This document shows, one piece after another, positions 29,147 to 37,847 of a DNA stretch of 64,000 nt. The notes beneath the pieces are model-generated. The model made no database searches. It saw only the letters and a list, made by a program, of their open reading frames with translations, and was not told the DNA's origin. The number at the start of each line of letters is the position of its first letter. Positions within the stretch are counted from its first letter, which is position 1. The DNA lies in assembly GCA_014762625.1 (NCBI GenBank), contig JABURQ010000140.1:21879-85878 (forward strand). The letters are read 5' to 3'. Source of the stretch: Planctomycetaceae bacterium (GTDB lineage Bacteria > Planctomycetota > Planctomycetia > Planctomycetales > Planctomycetaceae). The translations under genes were made by a program, and so were the position numbers.

Positions 29147-30553
29147 ATGTCAGCCAATCGTCATGAACGCTATCCCTATCATCTGGCGAAACTGGTGTTT
29201 CGCGGCCTTCGGGATTATACCGCGACTCCTCCGTCCGAGAAGATCCTTTTAAAGCTGTTTGAAACGTTATATTTCACCAGCCTCAAGACGGACGAATTAC
29301 GATCGAGTCGCTGCACCCTCAATTATCTCGATCCCCAGGACGCGCACGCTTTCCTTTCCTCTCGGGAGAATCGATCGGGCTGGTCGGTAAGTCCTCTCGC
29401 CGAACCGATCCCTTGTAACGTTCATTCCCTGTTGAAGATCAGTGAAGCGGTTGATCCGACCGTCTCTTCTCTCGCCGTCACGAGTGATCAGGAAGGAAAC
29501 CTTTTCATCTGGGCTCTGGTCGATCAGGAACTGCGTTACGGCAATCACCTCGCTTTGGACGCTTTGGCGGATCCCGTTCGCCCTGGATTATTTCAATCCA
29601 CCATCACGGGAGTGGGATCGATTTCGGTCTCCAAAAATTTCAAGCTTTTGGGTTGTCTCGAACAGAATCATCTGATTACCAGTTACCACGACGTTCTCTG
29701 GACCGGACCGATCCATCGAAAAATTCAGGCACTTCTGGACACGTATCTCGGAAATTTGTTGAAATCACGCGCCGGATTGATCGACGCCAATCTGATGGCC
29801 GCCTTCCGGGACGAGCTCTTCGTGCGCTGGCAGAATTCGTTATGTCGAATTCTCTACAACATCCAGCAATATCGACATGGGGGAGGTCTCCTGATTGTCC
29901 CGGAATGTCCGGTTCCTGATGTGAACATCAAATATGGACTGAATTATTCGAGATTACCCGAATCGTTAATTCGTCTCTGCACGCAGCAGATCGCCAAACG
30001 AGAAACCATGCAAGCGATCTCGCTGGAATGCCTGACGACGAACGGAATGTTGAAATACGACCAATACGTCGAATCCATCCAACGACAGGATGACCTCGAT
30101 CGGCTGAAAACCGAGGTTCTGGGATGTAATCGATTCGTGGCGTCGCTCTCGAATGTCGATGGCTTCGTTCTGCTCGATCGCAGTCTGTCAGTCCGCGGAT
30201 TCGGAGTCGAAGCCCGCACCGACGACCCAATTACGAGCGTCGCCGTTGCGGGCGATGCGGAAGCCTCTCGACAAAATCTCCAGAAGACGCCCATCGATCA
30301 CTACGGCACGCGCCACCGCGCGATGATCCGATATTGCAATCGCCATGCGGAGTCACTCGGTTTTGTTGTCTCGCAGGACGGCGATATTCGTGCCATCACT
30401 CGACGTGGTGACGATGTGATCCTGTGGGAAAATATCAACGTGCAACTCTCTTATCGATCCGAACTCCGTCGTATCGACGGTTCACACGAAACACCTCTCT
30501 CCGACAAACTGCACGAATGGTTCTTCTCCAGCCATCAACGGCGCTCGGCATAA
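29147..30553 (+). CDS. DisA_N-like (diadenylate cyclase-like) protein with putative sensor N-terminus
   Basis: 468-aa soluble protein. The last third looks like a DisA_N/DAC nucleotidyltransferase domain: NVDGFVLLDRSLSVRGFGVEA has the DG pair (Asp338-Gly339) and HYGTRHRAMIRYC has the RHR triad (389-391), followed by LGFVVSQDGDIRAI, the strand seen after RHR in diadenylate cyclases. The rest resembles the DACNV type of putative sensor described for divergent DAC proteins; I recall this family but could not check it. Likely product: c-di-AMP or a related nucleotide. The DGA of classical enzymes is DGF here, so activity is not certain. No signal peptide or membrane segment. No clear Shine-Dalgarno at this ATG. 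Confidence 0.7.
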   Translation: MSANRHERYPYHLAKLVFRGLRDYTATPPSEKILLKLFETLYFTSLKTDELRSSRCTLNYLDPQDAHAFLSSRENRSGWSVSPLAEPIPCNVHSLLKISEAVDPTVSSLAVTSDQEGNLFIWALVDQELRYGNHLALDALADPVRPGLFQSTITGVGSISVSKNFKLLGCLEQNHLITSYHDVLWTGPIHRKIQALLDTYLGNLLKSRAGLIDANLMAAFRDELFVRWQNSLCRILYNIQQYRHGGGLLIVPECPVPDVNIKYGLNYSRLPESLIRLCTQQIAKRETMQAISLECLTTNGMLKYDQYVESIQRQDDLDRLKTEVLGCNRFVASLSNVDGFVLLDRSLSVRGFGVEARTDDPITSVAVAGDAEASRQNLQKTPIDHYGTRHRAMIRYCNRHAESLGFVVSQDGDIRAITRRGDDVILWENINVQLSYRSELRRIDGSHETPLSDKLHEWFFSSHQRRSA

Positions 30554-30611
30554 GCAACGCCTTGCGGGTCATGGATTGTGGTTAATGAGAGTGCTTCAGT
30601 CGCGGCAATCT

Positions 30612-30630
30612 CCCGGTTTTGTAAACCGGG
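30612..30630. other. GC-rich hairpin after the cyclase-like gene
   Basis: CCCGGTTT and AAACCGGG form a perfect 8-bp stem with a 3-nt loop, 59 nt after the stop codon at 30553. No T run follows, so it may be a weak terminator or a 3' stabilising structure. Confidence 0.4.
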
Positions 30631-30657
30631 CGGGAAATGGAATCCCGATCTCGGTAA

Positions 30658-30700
30658 CATGAAGAGGTCCTCGGCACTGTCGGAAAAAGACCTCTTCATG
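30658..30700 (+). promoter_or_regulatory. hairpin containing the sulfatase start codon
   Basis: CATGAAGAGGTC (30658-30669) and GACCTCTTCATG (30689-30700) are exact complements, giving a 12-bp stem with a 19-nt loop. The 3' arm includes the preferred start codon ATG 30698; the 5' arm includes another in-frame ATG at 30659. In RNA the start would be buried, so translation could be controlled by this fold. Confidence 0.5.
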
Positions 30701-32275
30701 AAACGGTTTCTCTCTCGAATACTGGTGTTCTGCTCGCTGGTGGTTGTTACCAGCCCTGCGCTGCCGGCTCAAGAACTCCCCAATATTCTCCTCATCCTCG
30801 CCGATGATCTCGGCTACGGCGACGTCGGATGCTACAACCCGGAATCGCTGATTCCAACGCCGCATCTCGATCGACTCGCCAGCGAAGGAATGCGTTTTAC
30901 GGATGCGCATAGTCCGTCCACGGTCTGCACTCCTTCGCGATACAGTTTGATGACGGGTCGAATGTGTTTCCGGACGGGGTATCGCGGCGTCTTCTCCGGA
31001 GTGGGCGGCCCCGCTCTGATTGAAGAAGAAACGCTGACGTTGCCTCAAATGCTGAAAGAGCACGGCTACCAGACAGCCTGCATCGGTAAGTGGCACATTG
31101 GGATGACCTTCACGACAAAAGAGGGTCAACCCGCTTATGACGCACCGGTTCAGGCCACTCAACCCCGCGACTGGCGCGACGGGGGAGCCGCACTGGAACG
31201 CGTGAAGTTAGTCGATTTTTCCCAACCGATTCCCGACGGCCCCGTCCATCGCGGTTTCGATGATTTTTTCGGGACCGCCTGTTGCCCGACGACGGATTGG
31301 CTCTATGCCTTCATCGAAAACGATCGAATTGCCGTTCCTCCCACGCGTCAACTCTCACACCAGTACCTCCCCAATCATCCCTATTCTTACGACAATCGGC
31401 GCGGCATGATCGCGCCCGATTACGATCTGCAAAACGTCGATCTGGAGTTCCTCCAGCGGAGTCAATCGTGGTTGAGAAACCACGTCAACAGCGCTCCCGA
31501 GAAACCTTTTTTCCTGTTTCACTCGATGCAGGCGGTTCACCTGCCATCGTTTCCCGCGAATCGATTCAAAGGTTCGACGAACGCCGGGCCTCACGGCGAC
31601 TTCATCCACGAGATGGACTATGTTGTCGGAGAATTATTGGAGACTCTGGCGGCACTCGAACTGGTACGAAACACCCTGGTCATTTTCAGCAGCGATAACG
31701 GCCCTGAAGTGACCTCCGTCGTCAACATGCGCCAAGATCATCATCACGACGGTGCCCGCCCCTGGCGGGGCATGAAACGGGACGGTTGGGAAGGCGGACA
31801 TCGGGTACCGCTCATCGTTCGCTGGCCGGGAGTCGTGCCGGCGGGATCGGTCAGTAATGAACTCACGAGTCTGACCGATATCCTGGCGACGTGCGGAGCG
31901 ATCGTCGGCGAAGAACATCCCGGCGAACTCGCGGAAGACAGTTACAACCTGTTACCGGTCTGGAAAGGCGAAAAACTGAAGAAGCCGGTTCGACCTTTTC
32001 TGTTGCAACATACTGCATCGCTCGCCATGTCGATTCGAGTTGGGGACTGGAAGTATCTCGATCATCGCGGTTCGGGCGGCAACAACTACGAGCGACGCGC
32101 CGACCTGAAACCATATCGTCTTCCCGAGACCGCCCCCCAGGCTCCCGGTCAATTGTACAATCTCAAATCCGATCCCGGCGAAACCACCAATGTTTACAAT
32201 CAATATCCCGATGTTGTGGCCCGACTGAAAGCTCAGCTCGACAAACAACTCCAAGGGACTCCCCTCGAAAGATAA
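30698..32275 (+). CDS. secreted type I sulfatase (arylsulfatase family)
   Basis: Sulfatase that hydrolyses sulfate esters, probably of sulfated polysaccharides. Residues NILLILADDLGYGDVGC hold the first metal ligands (Asp-Asp), and VCTPSR gives the formylglycine site Cys77 (C-x-P-S-R), which needs a formylglycine-generating enzyme. Further family segments: GKWHIG, SSDNGPEVTS and GMKRDGWEGGHRVPLIVRWPG. Signal peptide MKRFLSRILVFCSLVVVTSPALPA supports ATG 30698; the same frame is open from 30578, with another ATG at 30659. 525 aa, normal. The next gene begins 22 nt later, so it is probably co-transcribed with the ceramidase-like gene. Confidence 0.93.
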   Translation: MKRFLSRILVFCSLVVVTSPALPAQELPNILLILADDLGYGDVGCYNPESLIPTPHLDRLASEGMRFTDAHSPSTVCTPSRYSLMTGRMCFRTGYRGVFSGVGGPALIEEETLTLPQMLKEHGYQTACIGKWHIGMTFTTKEGQPAYDAPVQATQPRDWRDGGAALERVKLVDFSQPIPDGPVHRGFDDFFGTACCPTTDWLYAFIENDRIAVPPTRQLSHQYLPNHPYSYDNRRGMIAPDYDLQNVDLEFLQRSQSWLRNHVNSAPEKPFFLFHSMQAVHLPSFPANRFKGSTNAGPHGDFIHEMDYVVGELLETLAALELVRNTLVIFSSDNGPEVTSVVNMRQDHHHDGARPWRGMKRDGWEGGHRVPLIVRWPGVVPAGSVSNELTSLTDILATCGAIVGEEHPGELAEDSYNLLPVWKGEKLKKPVRPFLLQHTASLAMSIRVGDWKYLDHRGSGGNNYERRADLKPYRLPETAPQAPGQLYNLKSDPGETTNVYNQYPDVVARLKAQLDKQLQGTPLER

Positions 32276-32297
32276 GCCTTCTGAAGAGCACGCCATC

Positions 32298-33704
32298 ATG
32301 AAACACAGCCTCACAGTCATTCTTCTGGTCGTGAACCTGTCCCTCACTTCCAATCTTTTCGCGGAGGGTCTTCGCGCAGGAGCCGCAAAAGTCGATATCA
32401 CGCCGCCCGAAGGGGTTTCGCTCGACGGCTCGATTAGTAAAAACGGACCCGTGACCGGAGTTCACGATCCGCTTCACGCGAGGGCCCTCGTGCTGGCGGA
32501 TGACGAGACACGCATCGCCATTGTGATCGTCGATGCCTGTATGGTCGAGGAGGAAGTTTTCGACGACGCCAAAAAACTCGTCCATCAGGAGTCCGGCTTC
32601 CCCACCGATCACATGCTCATGGCGGCCACCCACACTCACGCCGCCCCGCGCCTGATTCACATCGGCACGGAGCCAATCGACGACCAGTATCATCGCGACG
32701 CGGCGCAGAAGATCGCTCAGGCCGTCCTCGAGGCCGAGAAACATCTGGTCTCCGCGCAACTGGGGCACGGTTCTTTCCGGTTGGAGGGACTGATCGCCTG
32801 CCGCCGATTTCTTTGCGAACCGGGGACGGTCGCCGTCAACCCGTTCGGCGAAAGCGGAGAACGGATCAAATCGGTCGCCGGGAAATCGACGGGCGTGATC
32901 GAACCCGCGGGACCGGTCGATCCCGAGTTCTCGGTGATCTCCGTCCAGGATCGCGACGGACACCAGATCGCCGCGCTGGGAAATTTCAGCGTCCATTATT
33001 GCGGCGGTTACCGACGCGGGATGGTGAGTGCGGATTACTTCGGACAATTTTCGGAACAGATGGAAGCGAAATTATCCGCCCGAGGGGAGCGGCCCGCAAT
33101 TGGTTTGATGTCGAATGGAACCAGCGGGAATACCGGCGCGTTCCAGAACCGGGGACGCAAGTTCCAGCCGTTCGAGGGGATGGAATATTACGGACGTATG
33201 ATGGCGGAGAGGTCGGCGGAACTGATTTCCAAACTGGAACATAAGTCCGACCTGGATATCGAGATGCAGCAAACCGATTTAACGCTCAACGTTCGCAAAC
33301 CGAGTGCGGAACGAATCGCCTGGGCGAAAGAGATCGTGGCTCATCCCGACAAACCGACGCCGCATCGCTGGTCGAAAATTTACGCCGACGAAACCCTCCA
33401 CCTGAGTCGATTCCCCGAGCAAAAAACGATCAAAATCCAGGCGATCAAAGTCGGCGACCTGGCGATCGCTTCCGCGCCGTGCGAAGTGTTCGCGGAAACG
33501 GGGCTCGCGCTGAAGAAACGGAGCCCGCACCCGAAAACGATTCACATCGAACTCGCCAACGGCTACGCCGGTTACTTGCCTCCGAAAGAGCAGCACGAAC
33601 TCGGCGGTTACGAGACCTGGCCCGCACGGTCCAGTTTTCTGGAAGTGGACGCCGCCCGAAAGATTCTCGAAACGCAGCTTCAACTGCTCGAAGGCCTCAA
33701 GTAA
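32298..33704 (+). CDS. neutral/alkaline ceramidase-like secreted protein
   Basis: Resembles the N-terminal catalytic domain of neutral/alkaline (non-lysosomal) ceramidases, in a short form of 468 aa common in planctomycetes. Signal peptide (1-22, ending LFAEG). Motifs: AGAAKVDITPPEGVSLDG, GVHDPLHARALVLADDETRIAIVIVDACMV, and the metal-binding MAATHTHAAPRLI (THTHAAP 111-117). Later FSVHYCGGYRRGMVSADYFG and MSNGTSGNTGAF also fit. The substrate is probably not ceramide; family members in these bacteria are unstudied. It sits immediately after the sulfatase and converges, stop to stop, with the PqaA-like gene. Confidence 0.8.
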   Translation: MKHSLTVILLVVNLSLTSNLFAEGLRAGAAKVDITPPEGVSLDGSISKNGPVTGVHDPLHARALVLADDETRIAIVIVDACMVEEEVFDDAKKLVHQESGFPTDHMLMAATHTHAAPRLIHIGTEPIDDQYHRDAAQKIAQAVLEAEKHLVSAQLGHGSFRLEGLIACRRFLCEPGTVAVNPFGESGERIKSVAGKSTGVIEPAGPVDPEFSVISVQDRDGHQIAALGNFSVHYCGGYRRGMVSADYFGQFSEQMEAKLSARGERPAIGLMSNGTSGNTGAFQNRGRKFQPFEGMEYYGRMMAERSAELISKLEHKSDLDIEMQQTDLTLNVRKPSAERIAWAKEIVAHPDKPTPHRWSKIYADETLHLSRFPEQKTIKIQAIKVGDLAIASAPCEVFAETGLALKKRSPHPKTIHIELANGYAGYLPPKEQHELGGYETWPARSSFLEVDAARKILETQLQLLEGLK

Positions 33705-35021
33705 TCACTTTCTATAGACGAGCGTCGTCATCGACCAGGGACGGTCGTGGAACAAAAATGTGATCTCGACGAACATCGCGATATGATCCCCGTTCTCGGG
33801 GATTTTGACTTGGGCGTGGAGCGATTTCAGTTCGTGGTCGAGTTCGGTCGGTTTCCACTCGGCGTCCCGAAAGTCGAGATCGGCAGAGGTCGCCTTCCAG
33901 AGAGTGGCTTTCGCGATGGGAGATTCGGTTTTGAGATCGAGACTTTGCGAAGGATTGCCCGGCTTCAGGCTCCAGTTCATGTCCGGCATCGGGGTGCCGG
34001 ACGCGATGTGCTGAAAGAAAATGGAGAGCGTATTCAGAGCGTTCTCCCGTCCGCCGTCCAAACCGTGTCCCGCGTTGGGAACCTGCAACACATACTTGGG
34101 ACCTTTCAGGTCGTCCCAGTAGAGATTCATGGCGTCAACCACCCAGTACGGATCGTTGGTGCCGACGATCATCAGTTTGGGAAGCGTCAGCTTCGAACGG
34201 TACGTGTAGGGATCCATCATGACGCGGAGGGCTCGCTCGCGGTCCGATTCTTCGTCGGGTGACGTCTTCACCAATCCTTTGCTGGTGTAATCAATAATCT
34301 GTTCGCTGTATTTCCCCCACGTCGCTTTTTGATTCTGCGTTTGCTTCATGAAATTGAGCACGTCGATCACGATCGGGGCCGTGCCCACGATTCGCTCATC
34401 GACGACCGGCGTAAGCCAGCTCGTCCAACCCCGCTTCGAGGCTCCTGTGATCACGAACTTTTCGACCGATTGATCGAAGTGCTGATCGCTAAACTCCTCC
34501 AGGGCATCCATCGCTCTGACGGCACTTTTTACCATCGGAAACAGTAACGGCCAGGTGTCGTCGCCGGTTTTGAGATACCGTAACCAGGTTTCCGTAATCA
34601 AATCGTCCTCCACGCGATCGCCCAACAACGGCTGATTGGGAACCTGATACAAAAAGGCCACGGCAGCACCGCAGGCGTTCGCCAGCTTCAATCCGGTCAC
34701 CTGATCGTCTTTCTTGGGGACGCGACCTGTAGTTCCTCCCGTCACGAACAGCAGCATGTGTTGCGGATGGTCCATTTTTGACGGTTCATACACCATGAGC
34801 GTGTGAGACCACACAATCTCATGCCAGGTTTGCGAGGTCAGTTTCAACTGATGCACCGTTCCGAGTTCGGTTTTCGTCGAGCGAAGGCGTTCCCAGGCGA
34901 ACGATCGATCTTCCGCTCGAACGTAACGTTCCAACGAATCGGGTATCTGCGTCTCTTCGGCGCAAACGATCGACTGAAACAGAAGACAGGGCAAAAGAGC
35001 GGAGAGTTGGAACAGCTTCAT
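33705..35021 (-). CDS. PhoPQ-activated pathogenicity-related (PqaA-like) secreted protein
   Basis: Member of the PhoPQ-activated pathogenicity-related family (PqaA), alpha/beta-hydrolase-like. Signal peptide ending SIVCAEE (residues 1-21). Conserved parts: SLERYVRAEDRSFAWE at the mature N-terminus, MLLFVTGGTTG, KFVITGASKRGWTSWLTPVVD (GASKRGW is the nucleophile-elbow-like hallmark), and LMIVGTNDPYWVVDAMNLYWDDLKGPKYVLQVPNAGHGLDG holding the expected acid and histidine. 438 aa fits. Divergent from the CydA-like gene. Its stop directly abuts that of the ceramidase-like gene. Enzymatic activity and substrate are unknown. Confidence 0.9.
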   Translation of the reverse strand: MKLFQLSALLPCLLFQSIVCAEETQIPDSLERYVRAEDRSFAWERLRSTKTELGTVHQLKLTSQTWHEIVWSHTLMVYEPSKMDHPQHMLLFVTGGTTGRVPKKDDQVTGLKLANACGAAVAFLYQVPNQPLLGDRVEDDLITETWLRYLKTGDDTWPLLFPMVKSAVRAMDALEEFSDQHFDQSVEKFVITGASKRGWTSWLTPVVDERIVGTAPIVIDVLNFMKQTQNQKATWGKYSEQIIDYTSKGLVKTSPDEESDRERALRVMMDPYTYRSKLTLPKLMIVGTNDPYWVVDAMNLYWDDLKGPKYVLQVPNAGHGLDGGRENALNTLSIFFQHIASGTPMPDMNWSLKPGNPSQSLDLKTESPIAKATLWKATSADLDFRDAEWKPTELDHELKSLHAQVKIPENGDHIAMFVEITFLFHDRPWSMTTLVYRK

Positions 35022-35106
35022 AATGATTCCTATTGGAAACTGGCGAACGGTCGGTTGTGGAAATTCAGTTTCGTTCTATAAAGGAATAAGATCAAGGAGC
35101 AAATGG

Positions 35107-36522
35107 ATGCCTGATGTTTATCCGATTAACGACTACGGTCCCATCATGCCGGGCCTCGTCATGGGAATGGTGGCGATCGTGCATGTGTTTCTGGCACAAT
35201 TCGCGGTCGGCGGCGGAATTCTGCTCTGTTATTTCCAATGGCTGAAAATGACCGGGCGGGATGCAAACGCGGGCCGGTTTGTCGACGGCTATTTCAAAGT
35301 GCTCGTGTTGATTAGCTTTGTGATGGGGGCGTTGACGGGAGTCGCGATCTGGTTCACCGCCATTCAGATCTCCGCGGGGACGATCGGATCGATGGTGCTC
35401 AACTTCCATTGGCTCTGGGCGACTGAGTGGACGTTCTTCTGTCTCGAAATCGCCGCCGGATATTCGTTTTATCGCTACCACGCGCGACTCTCCGATCGTA
35501 CTTCTTTGTGGTTGCTGGCGATTTACGCTTTTGCGGCCTGGATGAGTCTCTTTCTGATTAACGGCATTCTCTCCTGGCAATTGACGCCGGGCAACTGGCT
35601 GAAAACGGAAAGCGTGGCGGATGGATTCTTCAATCCCAGTTTCTGGCCGAGCTTGTTGTTTCGGACGGTCGTCTCGGTCACTCTGGCCGCGCTGGCGGCG
35701 TGTGTGGTGATCAATCTGATGAAGATCGATCGTGAGGCAAAAGCGCGATTGATCCATCGCGCCTCCCTGTTGCTGGTGCCCATGCTGTCGATGCCGCTGC
35801 TCGGAGTCTGGTTTCTGGCCGTCATGCCCGCCGACAGTCGAGGCTGGGTGCTGGGTGAGAGCCCGGCGATGATGCTGTTTCTCAATATTTCAATCGCAGC
35901 CTCATTATTGATTGGAGCTTATGCCATCGTCGGACTGGTGATCAAAAATCTTTACATCAACGGGGCGACAGCGACTCTATTGCTCCTGCTGGCGTTCGGT
36001 GCCACGGCGGGGGGTGAATTCGTTCGCGAGGGAGCCCGCAAACCGTTCTCGATTCGACAGGTGCTGTACTCCAACTCGATTCGACCGGAGGATGTCGCTC
36101 GCTTGCGCGAAGTTGGTTGTCTGGCCGATGACCCGTATCCCCTGAAAACCGACATCGAATTTCCCAATCTTCAGGTGCGCGACGGGGCGAAAGTTTTTCG
36201 TCGCCAGTGTGCGGTCTGTCACACGGTTGAGGGAACGAACGGCGTCACCCATCTGACGAACACCTGGGACGCGGATCAGATGCGAATGAATATCGCCAAG
36301 CTCCAGAAAACCAAACCGTTCATGCCTCCCTTCGCAGGAACCGCCGATGAACTGGAGTCGCTGGTGCAATTTCTTCGCTGGTCACACGACGACCGACCTG
36401 AAGAATGGAAACTCTCCGACGATCCGGCCACTCTCGATCGCATTCAAGTCTGGCTCGATGAAGCGGGTACCAAACCGGGGAACTTCAAGCAATATGAAGA
36501 ACTCGCGGGGGTAGGTGACTAA
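35107..36522 (+). CDS. CydA-like membrane protein fused to C-terminal cytochrome c
   Basis: Membrane protein related to cytochrome bd oxidase subunit I. About nine hydrophobic helices; candidate haem ligands His26 and His101; ATEWTFFCLEIAAGY resembles the Glu-rich helix of CydA; REGARKPFSIRQVL aligns with the CydA GRQPW region, but with KPF instead of QPW. The usual Q-loop between helices is not evident. A mono-haem cytochrome c domain (QCAVCH, Cys368-His372, followed by GVTHLTNTW and MPPFAG) is fused at the C-terminus. ATG 35107 has AAGGAG 7 nt upstream. Function is probably quinol or cytochrome c electron transfer. The stop touches the start of the next gene, a clear two-gene operon. Confidence 0.75.
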   Translation: MPDVYPINDYGPIMPGLVMGMVAIVHVFLAQFAVGGGILLCYFQWLKMTGRDANAGRFVDGYFKVLVLISFVMGALTGVAIWFTAIQISAGTIGSMVLNFHWLWATEWTFFCLEIAAGYSFYRYHARLSDRTSLWLLAIYAFAAWMSLFLINGILSWQLTPGNWLKTESVADGFFNPSFWPSLLFRTVVSVTLAALAACVVINLMKIDREAKARLIHRASLLLVPMLSMPLLGVWFLAVMPADSRGWVLGESPAMMLFLNISIAASLLIGAYAIVGLVIKNLYINGATATLLLLLAFGATAGGEFVREGARKPFSIRQVLYSNSIRPEDVARLREVGCLADDPYPLKTDIEFPNLQVRDGAKVFRRQCAVCHTVEGTNGVTHLTNTWDADQMRMNIAKLQKTKPFMPPFAGTADELESLVQFLRWSHDDRPEEWKLSDDPATLDRIQVWLDEAGTKPGNFKQYEELAGVGD

Positions 36523-37605
36523 ATGGAAACTCTTTTTCCGTTCGGATTCCCGACCCCCACCGCCTTCTATCTGACACTCTACGTCCTCACCTTTGTCCTG
36601 CATCAGGCGCTGATGCACTACGTTCTGGCCGGCTCGGGGTATCTCGCCTGGTGCAATCTCGTTCCGGGAGACGGCGAAACCCCCCGCACGGCACAGCCGC
36701 TGGCGAAGATTCTCCGAGACTGGATGCCGTTTGCTTTGAGCGCCGCGATTACGGCTGGTGTCGCTCCGCTGCTGTTTGTGCAAATCGTCTATCCGACCGA
36801 GTTCTACACGGCCAATCTCCTGCTCTGGTGGCGATGGATGATCGTGATTCCGGTGTTGATCGTTGTATTCTATTTGCTTTATCTGGTCAAAACGCGCCGC
36901 TATTCCGAATGGTCGTTCCTCGCGCGAACTTCCATTGCCGTCTTCGTATCCGCTTGCTTTCTGTTCGTCGGTTTTTGCTGGACCGCCAACCATCTGATCT
37001 CGATGCACCCCGATAAATGGCCCGGCATTTACGAAACCGGTCGGACGGAACTCTCCAACATGGAAGTCCTGTTAAGAATGCTGATCTGGACGGGAGGTGC
37101 CTTTCCGACGATGTGTCTGATGGCGGCGTGGCAACTTCCGCCATCCAGCACAGACTCCCAAATCAGACTGGAAGAATGGCGTCTCGCCCGTGCCGCGCTG
37201 GGAGGATTGTTTCTCGCGACTCTTGCGGGGATCGTGTATCTGGTCCGGTTGGACGATTTGTCCCGCGGTTTGATTCTCGGCTCTCTGGGAGGGCCTTATC
37301 TGGGAATCACCATCCTGGGTCTTCTCGTGCAGGGGGGGCTCTGGTTTCTGATCCTGCAGCGAGGGGGTCGTCCGGTTTATCGCGTGATCCTGAGCGGCGG
37401 TTGCACGCTCGCGCTGGTCGGCGCTTCGGTGTTGCGGGAAACGATTCGCCTCGCGCATCTCGATCTGGAGAAATTAGCCAGTCATCACGAACAGGCCGCG
37501 GACATTGGAGGTTGGCTCGTGTTTCTGGTGATGGCCGTCGTGAACGTTGCCGTCATCGGAGTCTGTGTGGTAATGGTGCGCCGTGGACTCGCGTCGCAGG
37601 AATAG
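36523..37605 (+). CDS. polytopic membrane partner of the CydA-like protein
   Basis: 360-aa membrane protein with about eight to nine hydrophobic helices and no soluble domain. It begins at the base after the TAA of the CydA-like gene, so translation is coupled and the two are likely one complex. Conserved-looking polar residues in helices include HQALMHYVLAGSGY near the N-terminus and CWTANHLISMHP in mid-protein, possible haem or quinone contacts. Position suggests a CydB-like second subunit, but sequence likeness to CydB is not clear to me. No cytochrome c motif. Confidence 0.6.
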   Translation: METLFPFGFPTPTAFYLTLYVLTFVLHQALMHYVLAGSGYLAWCNLVPGDGETPRTAQPLAKILRDWMPFALSAAITAGVAPLLFVQIVYPTEFYTANLLLWWRWMIVIPVLIVVFYLLYLVKTRRYSEWSFLARTSIAVFVSACFLFVGFCWTANHLISMHPDKWPGIYETGRTELSNMEVLLRMLIWTGGAFPTMCLMAAWQLPPSSTDSQIRLEEWRLARAALGGLFLATLAGIVYLVRLDDLSRGLILGSLGGPYLGITILGLLVQGGLWFLILQRGGRPVYRVILSGGCTLALVGASVLRETIRLAHLDLEKLASHHEQAADIGGWLVFLVMAVVNVAVIGVCVVMVRRGLASQE

Positions 37606-37847
37606 CAGCTCTCCTGGTGCTCTCATCAAATTCCCTAAGCGGACCGTTCGATCTCTTTTCCTTTGCCGACAGAATGAAAATTCGGTCGCTCCCGCCAGCA
37701 GGGAAAACCATCTTTCTCCGAAATCATTGAGCTGGACTCTTGGGCGAACTCTACAATGGAAGTTACCGCCAGAATTCGTGGCACCCTCGCAGCAAACGAG
37801 TTTTCACTCAAGGGATACCGTTGTCTCAACGGTCAAGGAGGTGTGTG

